Source of the DNA: Candidatus Methanoplasma sp.
Lineage (GTDB): Archaea > Thermoplasmatota > Thermoplasmata > Methanomassiliicoccales > Methanomethylophilaceae
Reading direction: 5' to 3'
DNA length: 14,012 nucleotides
Assembly: GCA_031288985.1 (NCBI GenBank)
Contig: JAITQH010000125.1
Coordinates: 1 to 14,012, forward strand
In this document: one piece after another, positions 7,901-13,575 of the stretch
How the letters are laid out: each line of letters begins with the position of its first letter
Numbering within the stretch: position 1 is the first letter of the stretch
Translations under genes and position numbers: made by a program
The notes under the pieces: model-generated
The model's database searches: none
The model's input: the letters and a program-made list of their open reading frames with translations, nothing else
Told to the model about the DNA's origin: nothing

Positions 7901-9038
7901 CCGATGTGTCGTCATTGATCTTGCATTCGATGATGTACATGGCAACCGTCGCAAAAAGACCGGCCAGGCCGGCATTTTTGCTCCTTACGATCAGATTGAG
8001 TTCCATATCGTGCAAATAGCTCTCCGATCTTCCCAGCAGACATTCGCAGACTATGTGCAGACTGTTCGAACGTCCGTATGTATATTTGATCAGGGCCTTG
8101 TGCACTCTGCCCAACACCGGGCCGTATTCGAACGGCTCCAGTTTCATATGCAGACATATGCAGTACAGCATCCAAAGCGGAAATGTCGGCATATCCGCGC
8201 CTTCGGCCGATGAACGCAGCGGCCTCATGCCCTTGTCGAAACACTCCGCGGCCCCTGCGTCGTCGTCCTCGGTCAGGAACATCATGGATGCGGCGGCGAA
8301 CATGCGGTCCGACTCTATTTTTCCGTCTGCCACCATCGTCCTGAAATCCCCCTGCAGGGCGTCGCATACGGCGGGGAGGCCGTGCGATTTGCCGTATGCC
8401 GTGCAGGCCAGCCATCTCACGTCCTTCACGGCCTCCAAATCCCTCTCAAATCTTTCCCGGATCGCCGCGTCCAGCAGATCCGGGTTCATGAGCGGCAGAA
8501 GATGCGTATAGTAGGGATATTCCAACACATTGGACAGCATCTGAAGGGCTGTCTGGTTTTGCATCAATGCCTCTCCGAGGTCGCATGAGATCTCTTCATA
8601 TTCATCGTCCGAGATCCCATCTCTGTCCAGGAACGTCCGAAGATAGCACATTACGTCGGAAAGCGCCAGACCGCTGCGTCCGCAGCCCTTCGACAGGATG
8701 CCGAAGTGCGATCTTCTGTCAATGAAGGGAAGTATGAGCAGGGCGAATTCGGTGTCCACAGTGACGGATGCCGTCGTTTTGGTGACTATTCCGTTCATCA
8801 GGCATTCGTTGATGATCGTGTCCGCAACGTCCTCGCTCACTCCTTTGCCCGACAGCTCTTTGCCGGACGCCATTCTGCCGGACATGTGGTCGATGTCGTC
8901 GCGGTGCTGCGGGATCCAGACGTTAGAGACTATCCTGTCCACCACCGTCCTCTCCTCGGTGTTCAGACCGACGTAGTACCGGTACTGTTCGGCAAGCTTC
9001 CTGTTGTCGGGCGTCCACTCTTCCGTCGGCTCGGTCAT
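4980..9038 (-). CDS. Large SNF2-family helicase, bacterial type
   Basis: The protein has about 1352 aa. The C-terminal third is a complete SNF2 ATPase: LRPYQADGFRWM, Walker A DDMGLGKT (929-936), DEAH (1023-1026), LTGTPVQNN, LRRTKSSVLDELPPKTE, then lobe 2 with VFSQF, LDGSTPVSERG, SLKAGGLGLNL, DPWWNPAVEDQA and HRIGQ (R1294). Before it are segments typical of large bacterial SNF2 proteins: W491 with GRRVALRD, LAGHPNLFL (H544 region), and NWFDLEGDLNVDG (W792) with FVELGKGEFIAL. Residues 1-480 look like helical repeats. Such enzymes use ATP to translocate on double-stranded DNA and remodel protein-DNA complexes; the target is unknown. No cysteine-rich SWIM finger or nuclease domain is seen. Start choice: in-frame TTG at 9125 and ATG at 9062 also exist, but a TATA-like element at 9066-9075 makes the ATG at 9036-9038 best. 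Monocistronic. Stop TGA. Confidence 0.9.
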   Translation of the reverse strand: MTEPTEEWTPDNRKLAEQYRYYVGLNTEERTVVDRIVSNVWIPQHRDDIDHMSGRMASGKELSGKGVSEDVADTIINECLMNGIVTKTTASVTVDTEFALLILPFIDRRSHFGILSKGCGRSGLALSDVMCYLRTFLDRDGISDDEYEEISCDLGEALMQNQTALQMLSNVLEYPYYTHLLPLMNPDLLDAAIRERFERDLEAVKDVRWLACTAYGKSHGLPAVCDALQGDFRTMVADGKIESDRMFAAASMMFLTEDDDAGAAECFDKGMRPLRSSAEGADMPTFPLWMLYCICLHMKLEPFEYGPVLGRVHKALIKYTYGRSNSLHIVCECLLGRSESYLHDMELNLIVRSKNAGLAGLFATVAMYIIECKINDDTSDRISENIDAARKNGYSAIALEAAYALKKMNNRRDIAEMYEEIREDVGFEPALSHFRILEKWALNLDKLVMMLSSEVGAAKTSKSAVRLAYEVYPDNWAVQPVLQKWKVKGGWSNGRRVALRDIRSGHAEGMTEQDLRAGKCIVPSNDWRYDLVEKGTIFKELAGHPNLFLRDTGIPLELVSGQPDIVVERTARGYEIGTDIVNSRDGISLIQETNTRYKVVDLNEKQMNVISAIRDSKIIVPEEGAEKLAHTVKVLSSFATVHSDLAQDSEDAEIVEPDSRIRVQILPAGLGMKAELFIKPFGDRPPYLKPGMGGRTVVCNHDGKTFRANRNLELERSRYDALMAEIQPLESVSEEGGLITIEDPMDSLDILEVLKRHEDISVTEWPEGERFKIFGAADFPDLSLRLDSGSNWFDLEGDLNVDGEKVMTFRELLSAAAKSKRRFVELGKGEFIALSKQLKRQLDQLYAVADTKDGIRLNRFAAASVGELMDSVESLRNDAVWADLRAKIKGKVEEDVPPGLNGELRPYQADGFRWMARLSTWGAGACLADDMGLGKTVQAICMLLRDSRSGPGLVVSPVSVIPNWINEVRKFAPGLNPVTLPADDREGAMSSLHPGDVLITSYGLLQSEEKLFASREWSVAILDEAHSIKNYATKTSRAAMSIRASFRLILTGTPVQNNLSEAWSLFNFINPGMLGPLSSFSERFISKGEEGRAHLKKLIAPFILRRTKSSVLDELPPKTEIVKKICLTEDEAAFYEAVRLQAVERLDSGDDATGNMRVLAEITRLRQASCNPRLVDPNSGIRSSKMSAFMDIVRELAGAGHRSLVFSQFVTHLNLAREELNAEGINYLYLDGSTPVSERGRLVDRFQSGEATLFLISLKAGGLGLNLTGADFVIHLDPWWNPAVEDQASDRAHRIGQTRPVTVYRLVGENTIEEKIIRLHSTKRDLADSLLEGSDKVAGMSVKELRKLIEDA

Positions 9039-9065
9039 CCTGTATCGCGGGGTGATGAACATCCC

Positions 9066-9075
9066 TAAATAAATC
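9066..9075 (-). promoter_or_regulatory. TATA-like element for the SNF2 gene
   Basis: The minus strand reads GATTTATTTA, centred near 9070. A start site about 27 nt downstream would fall near 9043, leaving a leader of about five bases before the ATG at 9036-9038. The two longer start choices (9062 and 9125) would lie upstream of that start site. The match to the archaeal TATA consensus is moderate. Confidence 0.4.
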
Positions 9076-9168
9076 ACGTTCCTTTGCGCATTGCGGGCAT
9101 CGTATGAGATGCCGGCGACGCGCAATAATCACAGACGGCGTGAAATGTGCGAACGAGTGATGAGAAGG

Positions 9169-9273
9169 TGCCGGGAATGGGGTTCGAACCCATGACCTTC
9201 GGATTTCCCTGGAAGAGGTCTGTTGACCAGAACCCTATGAGTCCGACGCTCCACCAGGCTGAGCCACCCCGGC
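9169..9273 (-). tRNA. Elongator tRNA-Met (CAU) with a 31-nt intron
   Basis: On the minus strand the acceptor strand GCCGGGG (9273-9267) pairs with TCCCGGC (last pair G-U), followed by discriminator A; CCA is not encoded. The D arm is GCTC/GAGC, the anticodon stem is TCGGA/TCCGA, the variable loop is AGGTC, and the T arm is ATGGG-TTCGAAC-CCCAT. Removing 9205-9235 leaves the loop CTCATAA with anticodon CAT and a 74-nt tRNA. G1-C72 and the absence of GGG/CCC in the anticodon stem exclude the initiator. tRNA-Ile2 also carries CAU before modification, but the GCCGGGGTGGCTCAGC 5' half matches archaeal elongator tRNA-Met. The T-arm in the reverse strand generates a spurious GFEPMT peptide. It sits between the SNF2 and S3Ae genes, transcribed in the same direction as both. 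Confidence 0.93.
9205..9235 (-). other. tRNA intron at position 37/38
   Basis: The 31-nt insert lies after A37, the canonical archaeal site. It contains a perfect hairpin GGTC-AACA-GACC. A bulge-helix-bulge for the splicing endonuclease can be drawn with 5' bulge TAG, 3' bulge AAA and a central helix of CTCA against AGGG. That gives two G-C pairs and one G-U pair, but an A-A mismatch at the fourth position, so the motif is imperfect. Boundaries could shift by one base, but this choice gives the expected loop CTCATAA. Confidence 0.8.
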
Positions 9274-9303
9274 ATAATGTGTTTGACCGACTAACCGTAA
9301 TCG

Positions 9304-9314
9304 GAATTAAAAGG
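9304..9314 (-). promoter_or_regulatory. TATA box for tRNA-Met
   Basis: The minus strand reads CCTTTTAATTC, centred near 9309. A start about 27 nt downstream would be near 9282, giving a leader of roughly 8-9 nt before the tRNA 5' end at 9273. The same T-run lies about 22 nt past the S3Ae stop and could also end that transcript. A 10-bp palindrome GGAATATTCC (9319-9328) sits between. Confidence 0.5.
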
Positions 9315-9335
9315 TTTCGGAATATTCCTATGTGA

Positions 9336-10133
9336 TTATTCCGCGGGTTCCTCTTCAGAATCCGAAACTTCTTCGGATTCTTCCTCGGCGGGGGCCTCTT
9401 CCGTTGCTTCTTCGGAAACTTCTTCCACCGCCTCTTCCGTGAGAACAGCCTCTTCCTCGACCGCCTCTTCGACGGGCTTTGCCTCAGGGATGTTCTCTAT
9501 GATGGATTCGGGTTCGGTGTCTCCCGCTCTGATGATCTCGGTCTTGCGTATCTCTATCCTCTTTATCGGTATGACGACGCGGCAAGCCCTGGCGACGTCC
9601 TTTGCGAGGTCGCCGGAGATTATCGACTTGACGATCCCGGACAGGGTGGTCTCTTTGGCGATCTCATTGAGCGCTATGCCTATGCAGCTTCTCATTCCCT
9701 CTTCCTGAGAGGTCTGTATGCGCCTCTCGGCTATGGACATCGTCTTTATCCTGATGAAGTAGCCGTCCGAGGTGGTGACGTCGACGACGTGATCGGTCTT
9801 GGTCTTCTTTCTGCGGGTGAGCCTTCTGACGTAGTCGCTGGTGAGATCGTGGCCGACGAACGTGGTCTTGGCCTCGTGCCCCTCGGCTCCGGTTATCTTG
9901 AATTTGAGCTTTATGTGCATCTTGGAGAAGTCGCCGGTCAGATCCTGAACGGTGACCTCGGCCGTCCTTCCTATCAGAAGTTCAGGGTCGGACGCCGGGG
10001 TCTCCCCGATGACCGTCTCGTTGAACATGCGCGGGGCGTGGACGTTGTACCACTCCTTTGCCTTCCACTTGTCCTTGACCTTGCGGCCTGCATTGCCTTT
10101 CGATCTTTTTGATGCTGATGATGCTCCTGCCAT
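9336..10133 (-). CDS. rps3ae: Small-subunit ribosomal protein S3Ae (eS1) with acidic tail
   Basis: The 265-aa protein is the archaeal/eukaryotic ribosomal protein eS1 (S3Ae), which sits on the platform of the 30S subunit near the mRNA exit. The N-terminus KVKDKWKAKEWYNVHAP, then IGRTAEVTVQDLTGDFSKMH, KFKITGAEG, GHDLTSDYVRRLTRRK and KTMSIAERRIQ are family hallmarks. The frame is open 27 codons further upstream, but the ATG at 10131-10133 has a GGAGGA ribosome-binding site (10139-10144) 5 nt before it and starts with the expected MAG-Ser/Lys-rich peptide. Archaeal homologues are usually about 200-220 aa. Here residues 217-265 form an extra tail with 23 Glu, one Asp and one Lys. It is transcribed alone, with the tRNA downstream. 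Stop TAA. Confidence 0.94.
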   Translation of the reverse strand: MAGASSASKRSKGNAGRKVKDKWKAKEWYNVHAPRMFNETVIGETPASDPELLIGRTAEVTVQDLTGDFSKMHIKLKFKITGAEGHEAKTTFVGHDLTSDYVRRLTRRKKTKTDHVVDVTTSDGYFIRIKTMSIAERRIQTSQEEGMRSCIGIALNEIAKETTLSGIVKSIISGDLAKDVARACRVVIPIKRIEIRKTEIIRAGDTEPESIIENIPEAKPVEEAVEEEAVLTEEAVEEVSEEATEEAPAEEESEEVSDSEEEPAE

Positions 10134-10138
10134 GTGAA

Positions 10139-10144
10139 TCCTCC
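10139..10144 (-). promoter_or_regulatory. Ribosome binding site of S3Ae
   Basis: GGAGGA on the minus strand lies 5 nt before the ATG at 10131-10133. It fixes this start against the longer open frame reaching 10214. Confidence 0.8.
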
Positions 10145-10177
10145 ATGATTCGAATGGAAGATGGGAATTGGTAGTCG

Positions 10178-10187
10178 TATTAATATG
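10178..10187 (-). promoter_or_regulatory. Proximal TATA box of S3Ae
   Basis: The minus strand reads CATATTAATA, centred near 10182. A start about 27 nt downstream would be near 10156, giving a leader of about 23 nt that holds the ribosome-binding site. This is the best-placed promoter for the ribosomal protein gene. Confidence 0.55.
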
Positions 10188-10276
10188 TTTACAATCTCGG
10201 GCGCTGAATTGCACTTAAGGCCAGCATGTTTTCTTATATCATTTTATGGAATAAATATCCAAATTAGGATGTACCG

Positions 10277-10291
10277 CCTATATTTATATGT
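10277..10291 (-). promoter_or_regulatory. Distal TATA-like element upstream of S3Ae
   Basis: The minus strand reads ACATATAAATATAGG, the closest match to an archaeal TATA box in the window. Transcription from it would begin near 10256 and give a leader of about 120 nt before S3Ae. It is nearly symmetric, so it could also act toward the + strand, but only antisense of the UPF0210 gene lies there. The 229-nt gap (10134-10362) holds this element, the proximal promoter and the hairpin after UPF0210; I see no further gene in it. Confidence 0.4.
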
Positions 10292-10335
10292 AACTGGTCT
10301 CCAATCAGCTTTGAACAAGCTCGGAAAGCGTGCGT

Positions 10336-10353
10336 GCGGCGGGGCTCCGCCGC
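10336..10353 (-). terminator. GC-rich hairpin after the UPF0210 gene
   Basis: GCGGCGG (10336-10342) and CCGCCGC (10347-10353) form a perfect 7-bp GC stem with a 4-nt loop, starting 9 nt after the UPF0210 stop codon. A weak TTT follows about 10 nt later. It probably marks the 3' end of the hom-cimA operon mRNA, as terminator or stabilising structure. Confidence 0.5.
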
Positions 10354-10362
10354 CTCTTCCGA

Positions 10363-11727
10363 TCAGTTCTTGAAACTGTGTATCGGAGCCGGTATCCTTC
10401 CGCCGCGGTTCACGAACCCGTCGCATCTGTACGGGTTCACGGGCATTATGGGCGAACTTCCCAGAAGCCCGCCGAACTCCACGGACTCGCCGGCCTTCTT
10501 GCCGATCACCGGTATTATCCTTACGGCGGTCGTCTTCTGATTCACCATGCCGATGGCCATCTCGTCGGCGATGATCCCGGATATCGTCGATGCGGACGTG
10601 TCGCCGGGGACGGCGACCATGTCGAGGCCCACGGAGCACACGCACGTCATGGCCTCAAGCTTTTCCAGGGTCAGGGCGCCTATCCCCGCCGCATACGCCA
10701 TGGAACGATCCTCTGTGACCGGTATGAACGCTCCGCTCAGGCCTCCCACATAGGAGGACGCCATTACGCCGCCCTTCTTCACTTGGTCGTTCAGTATGGC
10801 GAGCGCGGCGGTCGTGCCGGGGGCCCCAACATATTCTATCCCCATCTCTTGGATGATGTCGGCGATGCTGTCGCCGACGGCGGGGGTCGGAGCAAGAGAA
10901 AGATCGACGATGCCGAACGGCACGTCAAGCCTTTTGGAAGCTTCTTTCGCTACAAGCTGCCCCACCCTCGTGACCTTGAACGCGGTCTTCTTTATGGTCT
11001 CGCAAAGCACCTCGAAGCTCTCGCCCTTGGTCTTCGCCACCGCTGTTTTGACCACTCCCGGACCGCTCACGCCCACGTTTATCACGCAGTCCGTCTCGGT
11101 GACCCCATGGAATGCCCCGGCCATGAACGGGTTGTCGTCAGCGGGGTTGCAGAAGACCACGAGTTTCGCGCAGCCTATTGAATCGCGTTCCTTCGTGAGT
11201 TCGGCGGTCTCCCGGACGATGTGGCCCATGAGCTTCACCGCGTCCATGTCTATTCCCGTCTTGGTCGACGCGAGGCTGACGGAGCTGCACACTCTTTCCG
11301 TGCGCGACAGGGCCGCAGGTATGGATCTTATCAGCAGTTCGTCCGCCTTCGACATTCCCTTCTGCACCAGAGCGGAATAGCCTCCGATGAAATTGACACC
11401 GATCTCCACCGCCGCCCTCTCCAGGGTCTCGGCTATCCTGACGAAATCGTCGGAGCCGCGGCAGGCCGAGGCGCCGATTATGGATATCGGGGTGACGGAT
11501 ACTCTTTTGTTGATCACCGGTATTCCGAAATCCAATCCTATCTCGTCGCCCACTTTGACGATGTCCTTCGCGCATGTTGTGATCTTGTCGTATATCTTGC
11601 CGCAAAGAGCGTCGAGATCGGAGTCGCAGCAGTCCAACAGGCTTATGCCCATCGTTATCGTCCTGACGTCCAGGTTCTCGCCGGAGATCATCGCGTTGGT
11701 CTCGAACACTTCATTCAATTCCAGCAT
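10363..11727 (-). CDS. UPF0210 (DUF711) PFL-like family protein
   Basis: The 454-aa protein belongs to UPF0210/DUF711, a family with a fold related to pyruvate formate-lyase but no proven reaction. The signature NLDVRTITMGISLLDC (residues 18-33) near the N-terminus is nearly diagnostic. Further matches are IPVINKRVSVTPIS, GVNFIGGYSALVQKG, VCSSVSLASTKTGID, GAFHGVTETDCVINVGVSGPG and GGLSGAFIPVTEDR. Length matches the usual 445-455 aa. It lies 4 nt downstream of a small ACT-domain gene; the same ACT/UPF0210 pair is found side by side in many bacteria and archaea, which suggests the ACT protein senses a ligand for it. Glycyl-radical chemistry cannot be claimed, since no glycyl-radical motif near the C-terminus is seen. 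Last gene of the operon; stop TGA. Confidence 0.9.
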   Translation of the reverse strand: MLELNEVFETNAMISGENLDVRTITMGISLLDCCDSDLDALCGKIYDKITTCAKDIVKVGDEIGLDFGIPVINKRVSVTPISIIGASACRGSDDFVRIAETLERAAVEIGVNFIGGYSALVQKGMSKADELLIRSIPAALSRTERVCSSVSLASTKTGIDMDAVKLMGHIVRETAELTKERDSIGCAKLVVFCNPADDNPFMAGAFHGVTETDCVINVGVSGPGVVKTAVAKTKGESFEVLCETIKKTAFKVTRVGQLVAKEASKRLDVPFGIVDLSLAPTPAVGDSIADIIQEMGIEYVGAPGTTAALAILNDQVKKGGVMASSYVGGLSGAFIPVTEDRSMAYAAGIGALTLEKLEAMTCVCSVGLDMVAVPGDTSASTISGIIADEMAIGMVNQKTTAVRIIPVIGKKAGESVEFGGLLGSSPIMPVNPYRCDGFVNRGGRIPAPIHSFKN

Positions 11728-11731
11728 GGTC

Positions 11732-12004
11732 TCATATCCTGTGCATCATGTTGAAGATGTCCTCGTGCTGCGCCTTGATCTGGCACCCGACCTTCTTTCC
11801 GACCTCGTCCAACCCGCGGACGATCTCGGGGAAGCCTGCGGAGGATCCTTCGGTGTCCACCACCATCATCATGTTGATGAACTCCTGGACCGTGGTCTGT
11901 TTGATGTCCAGTATGTTTATCCCATTGTCGGCGAAGTAGTTGCAGACTGCGGCTATTATCCCTGTGTGGTCCTTTCCCACAAGCGTTACTATGACTCTGT
12001 TCAT
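11732..12004 (-). CDS. ACT-domain protein (UPF0237 type)
   Basis: This 90-aa protein is a single ACT domain of the UPF0237 type. It begins MNRVIVTLVGKDHTGIIAAV, with the conserved VGKDHTGI turn, followed by YFADNGINILDIKQT and the MMMVVD strand. ACT domains usually bind amino acids between paired subunits and transmit the signal to an enzyme. The start ATG overlaps the cimA stop by an ATGA tetranucleotide, so translation is coupled; the frame is open far upstream, but only because it runs through cimA in another frame. Likely partner is the UPF0210 protein 4 nt downstream; a link to isoleucine or threonine sensing is inferred from the operon. Stop TGA. Confidence 0.88.
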   Translation of the reverse strand: MNRVIVTLVGKDHTGIIAAVCNYFADNGINILDIKQTTVQEFINMMMVVDTEGSSAGFPEIVRGLDEVGKKVGCQIKAQHEDIFNMMHRI

Positions 12005-13575
12005 TCGTTCACTTCTCTGCGGTCTTTGTAAATTGCGTATTCTATCGAGTCCGTAAGGGCGTCGAGGCTCGCCTCGATGACGTTCTCGGAGACGCCCACG
12101 GTGGTCCAGCTGTTCTTTCCGTTCGTGGAGCGTATGAGAACGCGGACGGTCGCCGCCGTGGCGGACGTTCCGTCCAGCACGCGGACCTTGTAATCCGTCA
12201 GGCGTATGTCCTTCACCACCGGGAAGAACCTGGAGAGCGCCTTTCTGAGGGCGTTGTCCAACGCGTTCACGGGGCCGTCGCCGTTGGAGGCGGTGTGCTC
12301 CTCTATCCCGTTGGAGTCCTCCACCTTCACACTCGCTTCCGATGTGGTCTTTTCCTGCGCGTCGTCTATGAACACTCTGAATCCCGTGACCCTGAACGGC
12401 GGTTCCATCTCCCCTCTCAGCCGCCTCACCAGCAGCTCGAAGCTTGCGTCCGCCCCCTCGAACTGGTAGCCTTCGGCCTCCATCTCCTTGATGCGGCCGA
12501 CTATGATGCGGCTCTCCTCGGCGTCGGCGTCGATGCCGAACTCCTTCAGCTTCTCGGATATGCTTGCTTTGCCCGCCATGTCGGATATCAGTATCCTGCG
12601 GCGGTTGCCGACAGCCTCCGGAGGTATGTGCTCGTATGTGCGGGGATCCTTGGACATGGCGGAGACGTGGATCCCGCCCTTGTGCGCGAACGCCTTCTCT
12701 CCCACGTACGGAAGGCTCGGCGACGGGGCGGCGTTGGCCGTCTCCCCCACGAACTCGGAGACCTCGGCGAGCATCGAAACGTCCCTGACGTCGATGTCGT
12801 ATCCCAATTTGAGCGACAGGTTGGCTATGACGGAGCACAGATTGGCGTTGCCGCATCTCTCGCCGATGCCGTTGATCGTCCCTTGGACCATGGACGCTCC
12901 GCTCTCCACCGCCGCGATCGAGTTGGCGACGGCGAGATCGGAGTCGTTGTGGCAGTGGATGCCTACGGGAACGTCGAATGCCAGGACGACGTCCTCCACC
13001 GCCGAGGCTATGTCGCAGGTCATGGTCCCGCCGTTGGTGTCGCAGAGGACCAGCCATTCGGCTCCGCCTTCCGCCGCGGCGCTCAGCGCCTTCATGGCGT
13101 AGCTCCTGTCGGAACGGTATCCGTCGAAGAAGTGCTCCGCATCGAACATGACCCTCTTTCCGGAGTCCCGAAGGAAGCGTACGCTGTCTCTTATCATGAT
13201 GAGATTGTCCTCAAGCGGTATGCACAAGGCTTTTTCCACCTGGAAATCCCAGCTCTTGCCGAAGATGCAGCACCATTCCGCGGAGCAGGAGGCCAGACTT
13301 ATCAGGTTCCGATCCTCGCCGGGCGGGGTTCCGTGCTTCGCGGTGCTGCCGAAAGCGGCGAGCGCGGTATGGGAAAGCTTCAGGCCCCCCGCCTGCCGGA
13401 AGAACTCGTCGTCCTTGGGATTGGCGCCGGGCCATCCTCCCTCCGCGAAGCTCACGCCGAAGGAGTCGAGCTTCTTCAGTATCTCCAGCTTGTCCTCCGT
13501 GGAGAACGCTATGCCTTCGCTCTGCGCGCCGTCGCGCAGCGTTGTATCGTAGATTATGACCTTTTCCGGAGTCAT
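12001..13575 (-). CDS. cimA: (R)-citramalate synthase
   Basis: The 524-aa enzyme condenses pyruvate and acetyl-CoA to (R)-citramalate, the first step of the threonine-independent route to 2-oxobutyrate and isoleucine. It belongs to the DRE-TIM metallolyase family: IYDTTLRDGAQSEG (R14, D15), EGGWPGANPKD (45-55, characteristic of this citramalate synthase subfamily), VLCDTNGG, the metal-binding HCHND (H207, H209), GTINGIGERCGNANL (232-246) and FAHKGGIHVSA (297-307). Residues about 395-515 form the LeuA-type C-terminal regulatory domain, so feedback control by an end product such as isoleucine is likely. Isopropylmalate or homocitrate synthase are related alternatives but lack EGGWPG. The start ATG overlaps the homoserine dehydrogenase stop (ATGA), with GGAAGAGG upstream; the open frame extends 116 codons further but only as shadow of that gene. 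Stop TGA. Confidence 0.92.
   Translation of the reverse strand: MTPEKVIIYDTTLRDGAQSEGIAFSTEDKLEILKKLDSFGVSFAEGGWPGANPKDDEFFRQAGGLKLSHTALAAFGSTAKHGTPPGEDRNLISLASCSAEWCCIFGKSWDFQVEKALCIPLEDNLIMIRDSVRFLRDSGKRVMFDAEHFFDGYRSDRSYAMKALSAAAEGGAEWLVLCDTNGGTMTCDIASAVEDVVLAFDVPVGIHCHNDSDLAVANSIAAVESGASMVQGTINGIGERCGNANLCSVIANLSLKLGYDIDVRDVSMLAEVSEFVGETANAAPSPSLPYVGEKAFAHKGGIHVSAMSKDPRTYEHIPPEAVGNRRRILISDMAGKASISEKLKEFGIDADAEESRIIVGRIKEMEAEGYQFEGADASFELLVRRLRGEMEPPFRVTGFRVFIDDAQEKTTSEASVKVEDSNGIEEHTASNGDGPVNALDNALRKALSRFFPVVKDIRLTDYKVRVLDGTSATAATVRVLIRSTNGKNSWTTVGVSENVIEASLDALTDSIEYAIYKDRREVNE

Noticed and set aside
9039..9125. Extended N-terminus of the SNF2 protein from a TTG at 9123-9125
   Set aside because: The extension covers the probable TATA element and begins with a TTG; the peptide shows no conserved feature.
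9121..9168. Possible C/D box guide RNA, from a GTGATGA at 9157-9163 on the + strand
   Set aside because: No D box CTGA at suitable distance was found, and the downstream part would be antisense to the tRNA.
9147..9335. A 62-aa + strand open frame containing GFEPMT
   Set aside because: It runs antisense through the tRNA-Met gene; the GFEPMT-type peptide is a known artefact of translating tRNA T-arms.
10134..10214. 27-residue N-terminal extension of S3Ae
   Set aside because: The ATG at 10131-10133 has a strong GGAGGA site and the canonical S3Ae N-terminus; the extension covers the promoter.
11732..13057. A 441-aa form of the ACT-domain protein
   Set aside because: The N-terminal 351 residues are a shadow frame of cimA; the ACT domain starts at its own ATG overlapping the cimA stop.
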